Shown: positions 23,608 through 37,887, counted from the stretch's first letter. The stretch: DNA of 64,000 nucleotides from Musa acuminata AAA Group (GCF_036884655.1 NC_088339.1:24695501-24759500), one strand, 5' to 3'. Notes: generated from the sequence alone by a model not told the origin. Made by a program: numbers and translations.

Positions 23608-25158
23608 AGGGTCGCTCACAATATGCAAAGATGGATCATAAGACTTACATTTTTTAGTCAAAAGAAGTGAAAGATCAACTTTTGTTTTCATTGTTGTCCT
23701 TCAATTCTTCAATGTACTATTATCACCGAGGGCTGAGAAGAGTTAGCTGTGCATTGCACCACTTCCTGTCCCTTAGTCATGTGTTTCTCGTCATTATTGT
23801 TTGTTTTTCTTTTTCTTTACAGATTGAACCTGGTTTTCATTTTTGTGCTTATGTGAATCGAATACAGGTGTTCAAATGTCATCAGTATTTCTTTGTGTGC
23901 AGCTAATATGGCTTGGTTCTGTTCTCTGCTTTGTGATTCGATGCGATAAGTTGATACTGCATATTCCTGGAAGAACAACAGGAAAGACATCTTACCAAGT
24001 ATAACATGCTTATAAACCAGGAAAGAAAAAAAAAAAAGGAAGAGGGAGAACAAATATGAGAGAAATTAACAGAAAAAAAATTCGTTGGATAAAGAGAATA
24101 TATTTTGATTCATTTTTGTGTAAGCTAATTATAGATTAACTCATATAATTAGTTATCTTTAGCATTTTGATTTTTATACTCTCAAAAATTACATTAGAAC
24201 ATATATTTACGAAAGTAAAATATTCAATCTTATTTTTCTCACGTCATCGATTCTATTGTCGAAAATATTATATGTACTTAATAGTAAATCGAAATATAGT
24301 AGTAGAGTCAATACGTGTTCAGAAAAATCGGAGGAGAAACGAAATTAAATGTAGTAAATCGAAATATAGTAGAGTCAATACGTGTTCAGAAAATCGGAGG
24401 AGAAATGAAATTAAATGTTTTACTTTCATAAGTATAACAATCCCAATATAACTTTTAAAAATATAAAAATCGAGATAGTAAATATTTAATTATAAAAAAG
24501 TAATATGTAATTAGTTGTCTCATGTGCTAATCATTAGAGATGTATAAATATCTTTTTATTAAAAAAAAAACATGATATGAAGATGAATATTGAAGTAATT
24601 TCTCAATATTTAGGGGGCTTTTTTCAGCTAATTGACATCTGCATCACCTCTGCTTCTAAGTCTGGTATAAAAATGACACATTCTTCTCTGACCCTTCAAA
24701 AATGTGTTTGAAATTACAGGAGAGAAAGGAAAAATATTCTCCAATAAAAATGAAAGCAGGAGCCCTTTAAGTAATTTCCGAAAATTGAGGAACTTTTCCT
24801 GCTAAATCATTTCCTGCATCCTTTGCTTTAATCCTCTCCTTCCACTTTGTTCTCCATCTGCTAAATCACTAGCTTCCCTTTCAACCTGTCTTTTTCGTCA
24901 TGCAGAAAGCCTAGTTTTTGTGATCCCGACATGGAAAGAAGATCGATATGCGGTTTCATTGACATGTACATACGCGACACAGAGAGAGACTGTGCATTAA
25001 AGCTCGGGTATCTCTGTGTACCACGCAACGCAGCCCGCCTTAAGCAGGAAGCAAAGCCATGCATGGATTCCTCCCTTCGTCTCCCAGCCGGAGCTTTCTC
25101 ACGTCTATATCCCCTCGTTCTGGTCCCCTTCCAAGCCAGTCCTTCGAACTCCCCCGCC
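23608..25158. other. Intergenic, AT-rich
   Basis: UXS 3' flank, then AT-rich DNA with a 70/66-bp tandem duplication (separate entry), then the promoter and leader of the DUF1218 gene. An in-frame ATG at 24931 extends the next gene's frame upstream, but that segment has no conserved character. Confidence 0.55.
24282..24417. repeat. Tandem duplication, about 70 bp
   Basis: Copies at 24282-24351 and 24352-24417 share TAGTAAATCGAAATATAGTA and most of the rest, with a few small indels. Confidence 0.85.
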
Positions 25159-25984
25159 ATGGCCATCACGCACGCAGACCTGTCGTCCCTGAGGACCCCC
25201 TGGCGCACTGACATCGGCAACCGGATCGCCCTCTTCCTCGTCCTCCTCTCCGTGCTCTGCGGTCTCTCCGGCTTCGTCCTTTGCCTCGCCGCCGAGGCCT
25301 CCCGCTCCGAGGTAACCTCCATGCCAGTCGGATTCCTCGAACAGTTCATGATTCATGGCGGCGATTTGTCCACAGGCCACATGGCATCGGTTGAGCGACG
25401 GCAGCAGGAGCTACGAGTGCGCCTACACCGGCAGCGGGCGCACGCCGCTGGCCTGCACCGTGTGCGCGTTCCTCCTGTTCGCGGTGGCGATGTTCGCCGA
25501 GAACGCCTACATGATGGTGGCAGTCACGTGTCCCAGCCGCCCGGCACCGGCCGCTTGGCCGCTCCCAGACGATCCACGCACGCTGTCGTCCACCGGTCGA
25601 TGGCAAACCTGCGCCCTCTTCCTCGCGACCTGGTGAGAACCCAGTCGTTTGTTCTCTAGCTGTAGATCTGCTTCGTTCGCTCCTTACAACTCGTGCGAGC
25701 GCAGGATCTGCTTCAGCATTGCTGAGGCGCTGCTGCTCATCGGCATCGGCGTGGAGTCCGGCCATGTAAGCCAGTGGAGGCAGCCAAAGCCGGACTGCCA
25801 TGTGATCAGGCCGGGGCTATTTGCAGCAGCGGGAATCTTCGGGCTGAGCACTGTCCTCCTCGGAGTTGGTCTGTATCTGACGGCGCTGCAGGTGCAGAGA
25901 CTACACCAGCAAGAGGACAACATGCTGCGAGGCACCGCTCATGCGCATCACCCGCACCCGTTTCCTCCGACGAGCGCACCATAA
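25159..25984 (+). CDS. DUF1218 four-TM protein (MWL/VCC family)
   Basis: Exons 25159-25311, 25376-25632, 25705-25984 give 229 residues. The start is MAITHADLSS, the usual N-terminus of this family. There are four hydrophobic segments: IALFLVLLSVLCGLSGFVL, TVCAFLLFAVAMFAENAYMM, the WQTCALFLATWICFSIAEALL region, and LFAAAGIFGLSTVLLGVGLYL. A loop with CAYTGSGRTPLAC and CPSRPAP carries conserved cysteines. The C-terminal tail is His/Pro-rich. Plant DUF1218 proteins include MODIFYING WALL LIGNIN and VASCULATURE COMPLEXITY AND CONNECTIVITY members, which are ER-membrane proteins affecting lignin or vein pattern. Which subgroup this belongs to is not settled. The frame is intact across both introns. 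Confidence 0.85.
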
Positions 25985-26622
25985 GCACCGGACACCGCAC
26001 AAGAAGGAGATCACCAGACCACTCATAAGACTTCGACCTCTGCTTGAGCTTCAGCTTAACTCTTCGCCTTGAATCCATTTTCCGATGGGGTTCTGTACAC
26101 TAAATCTATGTCGCATTCGTTTGTAGAAAAAGAGATAGAAGAAACAACCCGAGAAGGATAACATTAACATGTTCACTAATTTGATCATGTAAATGTGCTG
26201 ATTAGCTTTGTTGTCGAAGAATTTGAGGCAAAAAAATTGATCTTGTGATGGATGAAAATTGACCTATGCATTAGACTTGAGGGGTTCACACGATCGCGCT
26301 CTTATCTCTTATTCTTAACCTTTGGGACGACAATATTACGAGCCGGAATTAGACAATTTCTTTTATCGAATCGGTCGAGCCCGACCGATTTCTCAAGATT
26401 ACCGGCCCAATTCGGTCGGTCATGGTCGTGGGCCGACCGGACCGGGGATTTGAGGTCTCATCAAAATCGGCGGCACCAACCGGTCGAACAGCACGTGATT
26501 GCGGTCCGTCGCTCCAATAATGTCTTCTCTCGCCTCACCGAATCGAAGTCGAAACCATAGGCGGGAAAACGAAAAGATCCAAATCCCCATCTAGAAAACC
26601 CCACCTCACTCTTCGTGTGTGT

Positions 26623-26666
<44 letters not shown>

Positions 26667-27000
26667 AGGCGATCGAAGCAGCGAAAGAAGGTAAATCGAT
26701 CGCAATATTAACTAATTGTTTGAATTGCTTTTCCTTTTTGCTGAATGGATTGATCCAATCCATGGGAGGAAATATATCTGATGTTTTGGGGGTTCGTGTC
26801 GCTTCGGATTTGAAACCCTAATCCATGTTGTTTTTCGATCTTTAGCTCGGAGTGCGTTCTCTTTCATGATCAGCTGTCAATCCATCGGTGAGTAGCATCA
26901 AATCCCGTGCAGAATTTCTCTAATTTTCACGGGCATTCGACGCGTGCTGTCTAAGAAAACCGAGGCCATCTTGTGTTGCAGGGGCGGAGTTTTGATAGAT
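25985..27000. other. Spacer, TIO promoter and 5' leader with GA microsatellite
   Basis: The DUF1218 3' flank is followed by a GC-rich promoter zone (26380-26520) with GGCCCA/TGGGCC motifs. The probable TIO 5' UTR holds a GA run (26625-26663) and at least one leader intron: donor GTAAATCG near 26691, and acceptor TTGCAG at 26976-26981 just before the start exon. Confidence 0.6.
26625..26663. repeat. (GA)n microsatellite in the TIO leader
   Basis: About 19 GA units upstream of the TIO start. GA runs are common in plant 5' UTRs. Confidence 0.9.
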
Positions 27001-30000
27001 ATGGCGGTGGACGATTACCACGTGATAGAGCTGGTCGGGGAAGGATCTTTCGGGAAGGTGTATAAAGGAAGACGCAAATACACTAGACAGGTTCGATTTG
27101 GTTCCTGCGAGTTCCATTCGGTGAAAGATGATGATGTTTGCAACTAATTGTTCGTTGCCATGGTTCAGACCGTTGCATTGAAATTTATTCTCAAGCATGG
27201 GAAAAGCGAGAAGGACATTCACAATTTGAGACAGGAAATCGAGGTACTAATAAACTACATCGATAAGCATTAATTTTTCTGAGATATTTGTTGGATCGCA
27301 GCTATTGCACTTTATTTGTAGTCCCTATTATCCTCTACAACTTGTGTCACCTGTTTATTCTCTTTCTTATTCTTTTACTTTTCACTTACTAGAGAGTCAT
27401 AAGTTATGTCATGGTAAGTTTACAAGTTAGTAACGAGACATCAACTTTGTCATCATGATAACTTCTAAATTTTAAACATTGTGAAACCTTCTAAAGATTA
27501 AGCTGATATTAACATGGTATTGACCTTGATGCCATGTTAATTTTAAAATTTAAACCATTGCCAAACACATCTAAAGATTAAGGTCTGCAATGCTGCTTAG
27601 TAATGCAACGGATGCAGTTGGATAACATTGGAAATGACTTTGATATGTCTATCAGATGATGGCTGAAACTGATTTCCTAAGAGGTTATAAGTTGCCATGA
27701 GATTGCATATGAAAAGTCTTCTACGTTTTAATTCCTTAAACATAGTATTACACACCAAAAGTAAATTAGCTGAACACAGATGACGATTCCTAGTTTGTGA
27801 TTGCACAATGTTCACTTTTTCAAGGTTGGATCGACATTATGAACAATAGTGTTAAATGAAAAATTCAAATAACTAGTACTCTATAGCTTCCCAAATTTTT
27901 TATATTTTATTTATCAATTAGCACCAATTATTTTGCCACTGTACTGGTTTTGATGAACAGTTGTTGATATAATTTCAAATTGAGCAGATACTCCGGAAGT
28001 TGAAGCATGAAAATATTATTGAAATGCTCGATGCCTTTGAGACTCCTCAAGAATTTTGTGTTGTTACAGAGTTTGCACAGGTATGGGTTATCAGTAGAAC
28101 CTTTCATACTTGTTGAAACCAACTCTTGCTTCTTTTAACTATCTTTCTAACCTCTTTTTTCCAAGGGAGAATTGTTTGAGGTTCTTGAGGATGACAAATG
28201 TCTCCCGGAAGAACAAGTTCAGGCAATAGCTAAACAACTGGTACTTCTATCTAAAATATGCTGTTATGATTAGATTAATATATTCCATTGTTTTCTTCTT
28301 ACTGTCTGGTTTACTACAAATATTTTTAGCCTTTAATGAGTAGTAGATTCACTCATCTAATAGTCTTATTGTGAATTTTAGGTAAAAGCATTGTATTACT
28401 TGCATTCAAACCGCATCATCCATCGGGATATGAAACCCCAAAATATTCTTATTGGCGCAGGATCTGTTGTTAAGGTTAGTTCTAGTTCAATCTAAAATTG
28501 TGTTTGTCACGTTTATTATTGAAATTTGAATTTTCTCTCATAATTATCTATTGATTGTCCATATAAATTAGCTTGGACAAATTTGAATTGCATGATTCTG
28601 TTTTTGAGCATTTTGTGTCAATTCTATGGCTTTCTCCATCATTTCTTCCCTCTTCCACATTACTTTGACTTTCTCTGTCATGTTGTGGTCTGGGTTTCTC
28701 CTTTTGTGTCTCTTTACTGCAGATCTTCTGCCATAGCATTGAAAATTTGAACTTGAGAATATAAAATTGTTTATGAGTTATTAAGCTAATCTATAGAGAA
28801 TTCTGTGATCAAGTGTCTTAAACCATTTGTCATAAAAGTTGTTTTTCTTGCTTATACTTCTCTACATTGTTGATTTGTTTATTTGCAAATTTCCTCCTTT
28901 TTTCATGTCAATTACAGCTTGTCATGTTTTATTTGCTTCTATATTGGGTCTGATCTTTAGTATTTTAATTGGTTATGTATAATGCTTGTTGTCCGTATTG
29001 ACAGGAGCCTTGTGCATGGATGCCCCCTTTTGTATTAGCTATCCTTTTGTAATTAGTTTGTTATTTTTATTGGCAATCAGTTCAGCACTGACTGATCTGG
29101 ATTTTCTTTGTAATTTTAGTTTATTTGCTCAGAAATTGTTTGGTTAACTGTTGGTTTTTAGGCTACTTCATGTTTTAAGTTGAACAAAATAGAGATTGCT
29201 AGTATGAGTATTGATTTCACCTCGAAGAAGTTTTCTTGATATTAAAATCTAATCTAGCATCCCTTTTGAGAAGTTTTAAAATTCAAAGCATGTGTATTAT
29301 TGAACGTCATTAATTTATATTTATTCATGCTCTAAAAAAATTTTGAAATAAGAAAAATTGTCTGTCATCTTTTACTACCATATTGAGATAAACAATCCTG
29401 TAGATTTTATTTTTGTTTATTCAGCTTGAGTTGGTTGTTCAACCCATTATTATTTGCTAAAGCATTCTATTGACAGCTTTGTGATTTTGGATTTGCACGA
29501 GCAATGTCTGCAAACACTGTAGTCCTTCGTTCTATAAAAGGTAAGCCTTGAGTTATATCTTTGTTAGGTTCAACATTTGGTTGGTGTGTCATGTTAATCA
29601 ATTCAAAAAGGATTTTTTTTGCTAACTCTGTCTTTTTGGATTAAAAATTGTCATCAATGGCACATTCCTCATTGCTGGCTTGATATACATGTATTATTTG
29701 CTAACAATATTATCTTTTATACAGCACATGTTGTATATGCTTTTCCAAAAAGTTAGCATGCAAAACACATGGTATCTTATCTAGCTTGTTGGATCCAACA
29801 AGATTTTCGAATAAAATGATTTCGCCATCTCTATTTTTTGAGAAGGCATTTAGCTATTTATGTTGGTTGGCTTAACATTTTTTACATCACTTAGCTAATA
29901 TTCTATTATGATCTAGTTGCGAATATCTCAAGTATAAGCCTACCCTGAATTTCTAGATAATCTATTGAACTTGTTTGTTTGATTAAAATAATGCTTGTAT

Positions 30001-33000
30001 ATTTGTAGGGACACCTCTTTATATGGCTCCAGAATTGGTGAGGGAACAACCTTACAATCACACAGCAGATTTGTGGTCGCTTGGAGTAATTTTGTATGTC
30101 TTATTTCCGTTTAAGCTCTGGAGTAATATTTGCTGTATTTTTTTGTTAGCCTTGAATTGTACATTTAGAAAGAGACTTTTCTCGTTTGGTTGCAGCCATT
30201 CATAAACCAATGAATCTTGAGGATCTAAAGTTTTGCAACTTTTAGCTATTTGTTTTTCTTTATGGTGGTATAAATAAATGAATTAACTGTTACTAGTCGT
30301 ACCAGCAATATGCTGGCATGATATTGTTGGCCAATATGGTATGTCACAGCGTTTGTTTTAGCCCGTACTGGTCAGAGATATGCAGAAAGAGGTGTTAGCA
30401 CATCTTAATCATGACACAGTTTATGCCAATACCTCATTAACATTGCTAGGATACTTTTCAAGGTAATCAAAACTCTGAGGTCACCTTGATATTTGTGTTT
30501 ATGTTTCAATTTCTTTGATGCCTTAGTCATCTATTTGATTTGACAACATTCTATTTCTTGTTTTAGGCTTATATTGATGAATGATCACTCTTATGACCAA
30601 GGTTCGCAATACCGTACCATACCGGTATTTCGACCTGGGCTCGGTACCGGTACGGTACGGTATACCGAGCGGTACACCCAGGTGTACCGAGTACTGTAGC
30701 ATCGCTATAGTGCTACAGTACTACAGTACCCTCGGACCGGTAACAGTCGGTCCATACCGGGCGGTACGGCTCGGTATGGCAGACCCTGCTTATGACTAAT
30801 GTTTATTGTGCATTTAATGCGATCTCAACATGACCCAACGGTGTTAACTGTTAACAATATTCATTTTCTTGTTTAAGACTTACATTAATTAATTATCACT
30901 CTTATGATGTATGTGGTGCCACTATGAAATCCCTTATTTTGTACAATATGAAGTCATGCACCGATGTCTTGTTGCTGATGTCTACTACATTTTAATGATA
31001 GATTCAAATCTCTTTCATTCTTAGTTTGTTTTAGTCATTATCAGTATGTGTCATCAAATATTTATTAACTTCCAATGATCTAAATTTCTTGTTGTGAAAA
31101 AATTACTTAGGTATGAACTCTTTGTTGGCCAGCCTCCATTTTACACAAATTCAGTGTATGCATTAATTCGTCATATAGTTAAAGTGAGTTTGCTTCTTTT
31201 ATTCCATTTTGCCATTTTAGAATCTTATGTTATACATATGATCTAATTTTCTAATTTTCTGGCTTATGAAAGGATCCAGTGAAATATCCTGAAAATATGA
31301 GTGCAAATTTTAAAAGCTTCTTGAAGGGTTTACTTAACAAGGTCCCACTTTGCTTTTTTGCCTAATGAAGCTATCAATTGTTTATCATATTTGCATCAAC
31401 TTACACTTTTGTGGATTTTACTGCTCGCAGGTACCTCAAAATAGATTAACTTGGCCAGCATTGTTGGAGCACCCATTTGTAAAAGAACGCTCAGATGAGC
31501 TAGAAGCCAGAGTTAGTTTTCTTACTTCCAATCTGGGAGCTGATGCTGAGGTTTTTCACATAATGTCTTTATATGGCCATTTTGTATTCCTATATTTAAA
31601 TAGAAGTCATTTATGTTCCAGAAAACCGTTGCTGCTGCTGATGCAGTTACTGGATCTGAGATTGTTGGATTGGCAGAGAGGATCATCAAACCTTCTGATC
31701 TTGTAGCTGCCAATTTGGGGGGTATGATGATCTAATGTCTTTAAAACTCCTTTTTGTACTCACTTAATTGCGCAAGTCCATGTTATATTAGGTATATGAT
31801 TCTCTTTGTGACAGTGAAAGACAATTCTATTACTGAGAGCAACAAAGAAGGGAGCAACAACACCAAATTCAGTGCTCCTTCGACAATTCCTGACAGCCAA
31901 GAGCATGCATCTTCTATGGACGTGTTAGATCATGCTCCTTCATCAGGTTTGGCAAACAGTAATAAAATTGAAAACTTGTTGATATTTTGAGCATTTTCTC
32001 TAATATACATGCATTTAGACACACATTTTACAAAAGTAAGCATGTGCTTTGTTTTAAGGAGCTAATTAAGTGAATTAATAAGAACAGGTAAAATTCTAAT
32101 TGCTTAATAGCCCATGTGTTATATCATAAATATTGTAATACTAAATCAACTATAAAGCGGAGGAAGTAACTTCATATGCAATGGCATATTTGTGTCATGA
32201 AGATTGCATGTGGTCACCCATCAATGTGGTTGCATTGTCTGCTGCCAAAAATAACCATAACAAGGGTGAAATATAACTCACTCCCATGTGCCATTGCATA
32301 TTCATGCTCATGCAGAGTTCATTCAGCCGACCAACCAAATGCGGGAGCATAATCTGCTATCACATTAATATTGCATGTTGAGCCCAAATGTATCTTCTAT
32401 GAGGTATACATGATTGCATCTGCATGTGTGGCCACAGAGATTGACTCTTTGGAACATTGTGCCTCCAGGTAAATGGTGTCATAAACCCCGGCAAATTTCT
32501 TATTTATTTGATACACAGAAACATTAAGAATCCTGTTTTTCATGATAGAATTTCCTGGTGTAGTATCTTAGAGCTGATATCCAAAACATGCTAGTATTTT
32601 GTTGTAGCTAGCCTATGGGTATCATTCTTAGGAATTGTGTTTCTAAAATGCCAATAGACTGAGTTCAATCAGTCCCAGAGGACAATTGAAGTCTGAAGTG
32701 GGTTTAAGGCCTGAACTGAATACATAAAAGTTGACTGAAATCTGTGAGCTGACTTGAGTCCAGCTATGGAAATCTTTTCAGAGAAACAACTTCTTAATTC
32801 CATGACTTATGCCAAACCAAACATATATAAAACAAAGAAGGTTGATTTTAGAAGTACTCTAGGAGCTTTCTTGCAACTTTTATTGGGATCAATTGGTCAA
32901 ACTGGGAATATATGGTGTATCATGGGTGCACATGGTACTAGTGTCATGTTTTAGAACACAATAATTGTTTCTTATGTGATTTTAGTATCTTTGACACCTG

Positions 33001-36000
33001 GCTGTTTTCAGACAATCATGTTTTGGACGCTTTGGAAAAAGGTTCACGTACAGTAAAAGGTGCAAAAAATATTAGTCAAGATAGTGAAGCTTTATCAGCT
33101 GTTTTACAACCACTGCAAACCTGCTCCCAGAGATCTGCCAGTTCTTTCGGGTAAATCCAATCTTCATGTGTATTTGCATACTTTGCAGGCATGAATATTA
33201 CTTTTTTTAAGAATGCAAATATTGGCAAATTATGTTATACATCAATAATTTTGATTTCCAAACTTGTAAATTTTCATGTATAAGAACATGTATTGGTCAT
33301 CTTGTAAATTTTAGTATTCTCTGTTATTATTTGTTTAATAGTCCTGCAGTTGTTTAATACATCAATAATTTTTAATGTATTTTCCTTTATTGTAATTATT
33401 TTTTCCTAATTCCTAGTAACTCTAATGTATTTATCATCACTTGTTTTGTGCTAATGAATCCATATTTGTTTTTTTATAATTTCACAGGAATCCTAAGATG
33501 GATACTGTAAGCCAGTCCTTCAGAATTCTCACAAATTTAATTGCTGCTGGGACACTTCAATCATCTCCAGCTTTGGATAGCATAACATGTGTGCTTCTTG
33601 AATTCACAGCTGCCATTGCCAAAATGAAGATTAGTGATGCTCAAGGCTTAATCATCAAGGTCTTTTTGAACCCTATTAAGACTATAAATTCTTTCAACTT
33701 AACTGCAACTATAGCGTCCTTATAGGAGGTTCTATGGTAGCAAGAAGTTTTACATTTTATGGTTGTAGACCTGTAGTAGCATTTTGGTGTGTGCAGTTTA
33801 TCATTATCTATAATCATTTTAGGATAGAATCTTTTGGACTGAATTTTACTGTTTAATGACCTTGCAGAGTCTTTCAATATTAAAAAAGTTACTGGAACTT
33901 AGCAGAGGTGAAATTTACAATTCTTATTGCAGGCACTGGAGTGCTTTAGTTGAGCTTTATTCACAGGTAATTTCTTTATGTCCAGCAGAACTTGTTTATT
34001 GGTCCTTGGTATTATCCTTATAATTCTTTTCTGTAGATTCTGGCATCAACAACTGATGCATCTGGAAGGATCCACTATGAATGTACTGCATGCATTGCTG
34101 TTATGCTGTCTCAGATTGCAATGGGGCTAAAGCAATCCATGTCATCTGAAAGCTCAAAGCCAATGGAAAAATCTTTTTTCCAGATAGTTGATTATGCTAG
34201 TGCATCTGAAATTTTGGGGCTTTTGCTGGAATGCTTAACTACTTCTGGGACAAGTCTCATATCAGGGTCTTCTAATATGGTGCCAGCTGCATGTGAATCA
34301 TGCAAGGCCATTTGGTATCTTATTAATTTAGCAGAGATTATTTCTGCAAAAGAGCAAGCTTATGCTTTCCCATTAGTTTATTCACGAAGGCATCCTTCAT
34401 TGCAGCCTGATATGGTCGAAAAAGAACAAAGTTTACGACTTCACCCAGAGCCAGTTAAAATTATTGAGATAGTTGTGAATAATTTTCTTGAATCGAAAGA
34501 AATTCAAGTAGCCATTTACTACTGCTTTCACAATGGTCTAGAGTCTGCATTATATGCTTCTCTTCAGGTATCTTCTCTCTTGCTAAATTTTTGCATCAAT
34601 TTGTTGCCTTTAAATTTTTTACATCAATGTGATTTTAAATTAACCTAATATTTGAGATAATCTATGACTATATGTTCATAAGAAGTTTTGTATTTGTCAT
34701 TCTTTCTTTTGACAAACCCTTGAAAACCACCTGGACTTAGTTTTAGACAGTTTTATGATTCATGAGAGAAAATCAAACATTTTTACAAATAACTTGAGTG
34801 TTTGGATCAGTAAAGCTGATAATTTACTTTATAAAACTTCTAAGATTTGGTCAAGATCTTGACCCATATGTTACTTATAACAGCTTTATTTTTTCAGCTT
34901 ATGTCAAGGATTTGTCTGTTGAACACTTCTGCATGCAATGTGCTCTGTGGCTTACCAAATTCATCAATTACTGTTACTGAAACAGATGTGAGTGGAGATG
35001 GAACTATCGTGTCTGATATGTTTTCCTTGTTATCTTTATGTGCTTCATATTTAAACAAAGATTCAGGAGAAAAATGTAATCAGAAATGTAAGCTTTCTAA
35101 CCCTCGTGGGTTGGTTGTACATTGTTGCATTGCTTTGGCAACGATTGCTGATCGTTTGAGAGTAATGGGAAAATGTTCTGCATTATATATTCTTTCTAAT
35201 TCTCAGAAAAAGCAGCGAACACGGCTTTCAGTTCTTGCACATCTTTCTTTGACTGATGATGCTGTGACAAGTTCCATTCAACCTCACTGTGCATCAGCAA
35301 TGCTGGCTTTATCATCAGTTCTATCTCTTGAAAGTGGCGTGCATGGGAACTCTATCTCTGAACACACACTAGCTCTGTTGCCTTCAATGGCAACACTGCG
35401 CAACCTACTTAAGCTTTGCCTGTCTGATGACAATGAGATGAAATCTTGTGATGTGCTCTTAAGGCGGCTTGGACTCAATGATGCTTGCCTCGGCTTGTTA
35501 AAAATGAGGCTTTTGTGGGGAGGCCCTCTGGGTATTCAACAAGCATGTTCCAATGGCATTCCTCAGCTTCTCGTTAATATGTTGGCAGATGGGCTTATAA
35601 AAGATCCACTGAATGAAAAAGATTGCATGAGTGGTAGAGTCGGATTATCTCCGACAGGACTTATTTGGGCACTTTCTTCCTTGTGTTGCTGCCTCACTGG
35701 TGGAATCTTCCATGAGATTTTGTTTAGAAGAGAACACGTGAAGCTCATAATTGACATGATATCTGATGTGCATCTAATGGCACTCAACGTTTGGGAGGGA
35801 CTTGCTGGTGGACATTCTGGAATTAGAGATCTAATAAACACAGTAGTTGATCTATTGGCATTTCCCTTTGTTGCAGTGCAGAGCTCCCCCAATATGCCAT
35901 CGACATCAGCATCGATTAACAGTGGCTTTCTCTTGAATACTGGTTCACCTGGTGGAAGACTTGCTATGGAAAATAAGGATATGGTCAAAGCTATTGGGAA

Positions 36001-37887
36001 CAACATGCCTCACTATGTTCAAGTTCTTATAGAGGTTAGACATAAAGTCTTCATAATTCTTCTTCTTGCTGTTTGTCACAGTTTTTCAACCATCTTTATT
36101 CTTTCTCATTTGCAGGTCAGTTTTCCTGGACGCATTCTTTGCAGCTTGGACTATGTTGACTTGAAATATGTGTCAAGGCCCATTGCCATTGTGGCAAAAA
36201 TGGTTGGGTATCGACCCTTGGCATTGCAACTTGTTAGGGAAGGTTTATTATCTCCAAACAGAGTACGGAGGCTGCTTAGTGTATCCATTCCAAAGGAAGC
36301 TATGCTCGACTTTCTAATGATAATATCTGACCTTGCCCGGATGTCAAAGGTACAATATTTAGGACATGCTACTGCAACATAAACATTATGAATGATATAT
36401 TTCTCTCATTTGATTTAGATTGAACATATTTGTTGTTATGTATTTTCTCTTTGATATTTTCATTAGATGATTCAGTGTGGAAACAAGGAGCTTTTCTCTA
36501 AGCCAACTGAGATTGTATTGTACATTTCATTCGACAGACATGGGCTTCAGCAGTATTTGCCGTGTCAGCAAAGTTTCTTTGGTTTAACAATAACTTATCA
36601 TGAAAAGTGCATGGATGCAGGACTTTTATGAACCCATTAGCAAAGCTGGTATGCTGGAGTTCCTCAAGGACTTTCTAAGTAGTGATTGTGCTGATGTACG
36701 TGCAAAAGCTTGTAGTGCCATTGGAAACATGTGTCGGCACAGTCCCTACTTCTACAGCTCACTCGTAAGATTATGACCAAGTTTGTCTTTCAATCATTTT
36801 TTCCATTGGTGTGTTAATTGTATATCTTGCATGTTCTTCTGCAGGCAACACATAGGGTCATTGATCTCTTGATCGATAGATGTGCTGACCCAGACAAACG
36901 TACTAGGAAGTTTGCTTGTTTTGCTGTAAGTTACTAGAGTAGTTCTAAATTTCTAATTTCATACTCGACATCATTGTCTAAAATGATGCACAAAGAAGTT
37001 GACTGGGCATTGTAAGATTCTCGTTATTGTTGGTCATATGGTGCATCTGATGCTGATTAGCATTTGAAGGTATTTGGTGGCACCCAGAGTTTGACTGGGC
37101 ATTTTTTTCTAAGATCCTGCTGCAAGAGGAAGAGTACAGAATTCCTTTTGTATACTGATCTTAAGTTGCCACAGTTTTCCATCTTTATCCTGCTATTTTC
37201 ATTTTCTTACTACATTAAGGACATTTTCTGTCATCTGTTTAGCTTAAGCCCACCTTTGTATTTCTCAGGTTGGGAATGCTGCATACCACAATGATGTTCT
37301 CTATGAAGATCTTAGAAGATGCATACCTCAACTGACAAAGCTTCTACTCTCGGCCGAAGAAGATAAAACCAAAGTCAATGCTGCTGGTGCACTAAGCAAC
37401 CTTGTTCGAAATTCCAATGCCCTCTGTGAAGACATCATATCCCAGGGTGCCATGCAGGTGCGCCAACATAACTGTATACACCTGTGAATTTTAGCGAACC
37501 TGATCTGGAATTTAGGATTGATTCCTTGGGACACCCTAGTGCTGCCCTGTCTCCGCAATTTGGTTTAGTAGCTCATCTATGATATGAACATTCTGTTTCT
37601 ACCCTTTTTTAACCTCTCATTAACTATCTTTTCTCATTCAGGCATTACTGGAGCTGGTTAGTAACTATTCTGCCAAAGCACTAAGCCCTAGTAGAGGGCA
37701 AACTCAAAATGAGTCCCCCCTTAAGATCGTGCTCTTTGCTTTGCGTAAAATGTGCGACCATGCTGTTTGCAGACGCTTCCTTCGATCATCTGAGCTATTT
37801 CCTCTCCTTGCTCAGCTAAAGAGATCGCCAGACCCAACAGTTGCAGAATATGTGTCGGTCATCACAAGCAAAGCTGCCCAAACATGA
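27001..37887 (+). CDS. TIO: FUSED-type serine/threonine kinase TWO-IN-ONE
   Basis: Phragmoplast kinase needed for cell-plate expansion in cytokinesis. Exons: 27001-27090, 27169-27243, 27988-28080, 28166-28240, 28382-28474, 29477-29540, 30009-30093, 31111-31183, 31273-31341, 31431-31550, 31622-31721, 31815-31946, 33012-33150, 33488-33659, 33868-33966, 34037-34567, 34898-36034, 36116-36349, 36621-36764, 36845-36925, 37269-37457, 37642-37887. Total 1346 residues; Arabidopsis TIO is similar in size. Kinase features: GEGSFGKV (13-20), Lys35, HRD (125-127), DFG (145-147), APE (170-172). A Ser-rich linker follows, then a long helical ARM/HEAT-like C-terminus ending KAAQT. Exon 10 has an alternative donor (AGA/GTTAGT at 31511) that would drop 13 codons in frame. 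Intron 7 holds a MITE. Confidence 0.93.
30598..30788. mobile_element. hAT-type MITE in TIO intron 7
   Basis: A 191-bp element bounded by a perfect 8-bp target duplication CTTATGAC (30590-30597 and 30789-30796). The imperfect terminal inverted repeat is CAAGGTTCGCAATACCG on the left and CAGGGTCTGCCATACCG as the reverse complement of the right (4 mismatches in 17). The inside is packed with GTACCGG/CCGGTACC palindromes. It has no coding capacity. The 8-bp duplication and CA(A/G)GG ends point to hAT mobilisation. Confidence 0.85.

Noticed and set aside
24931..25158. Upstream in-frame ATG extending the DUF1218 protein by 76 residues
   Set aside because: The family starts at MAITHADL-type sequence, and the extension has no conserved features.
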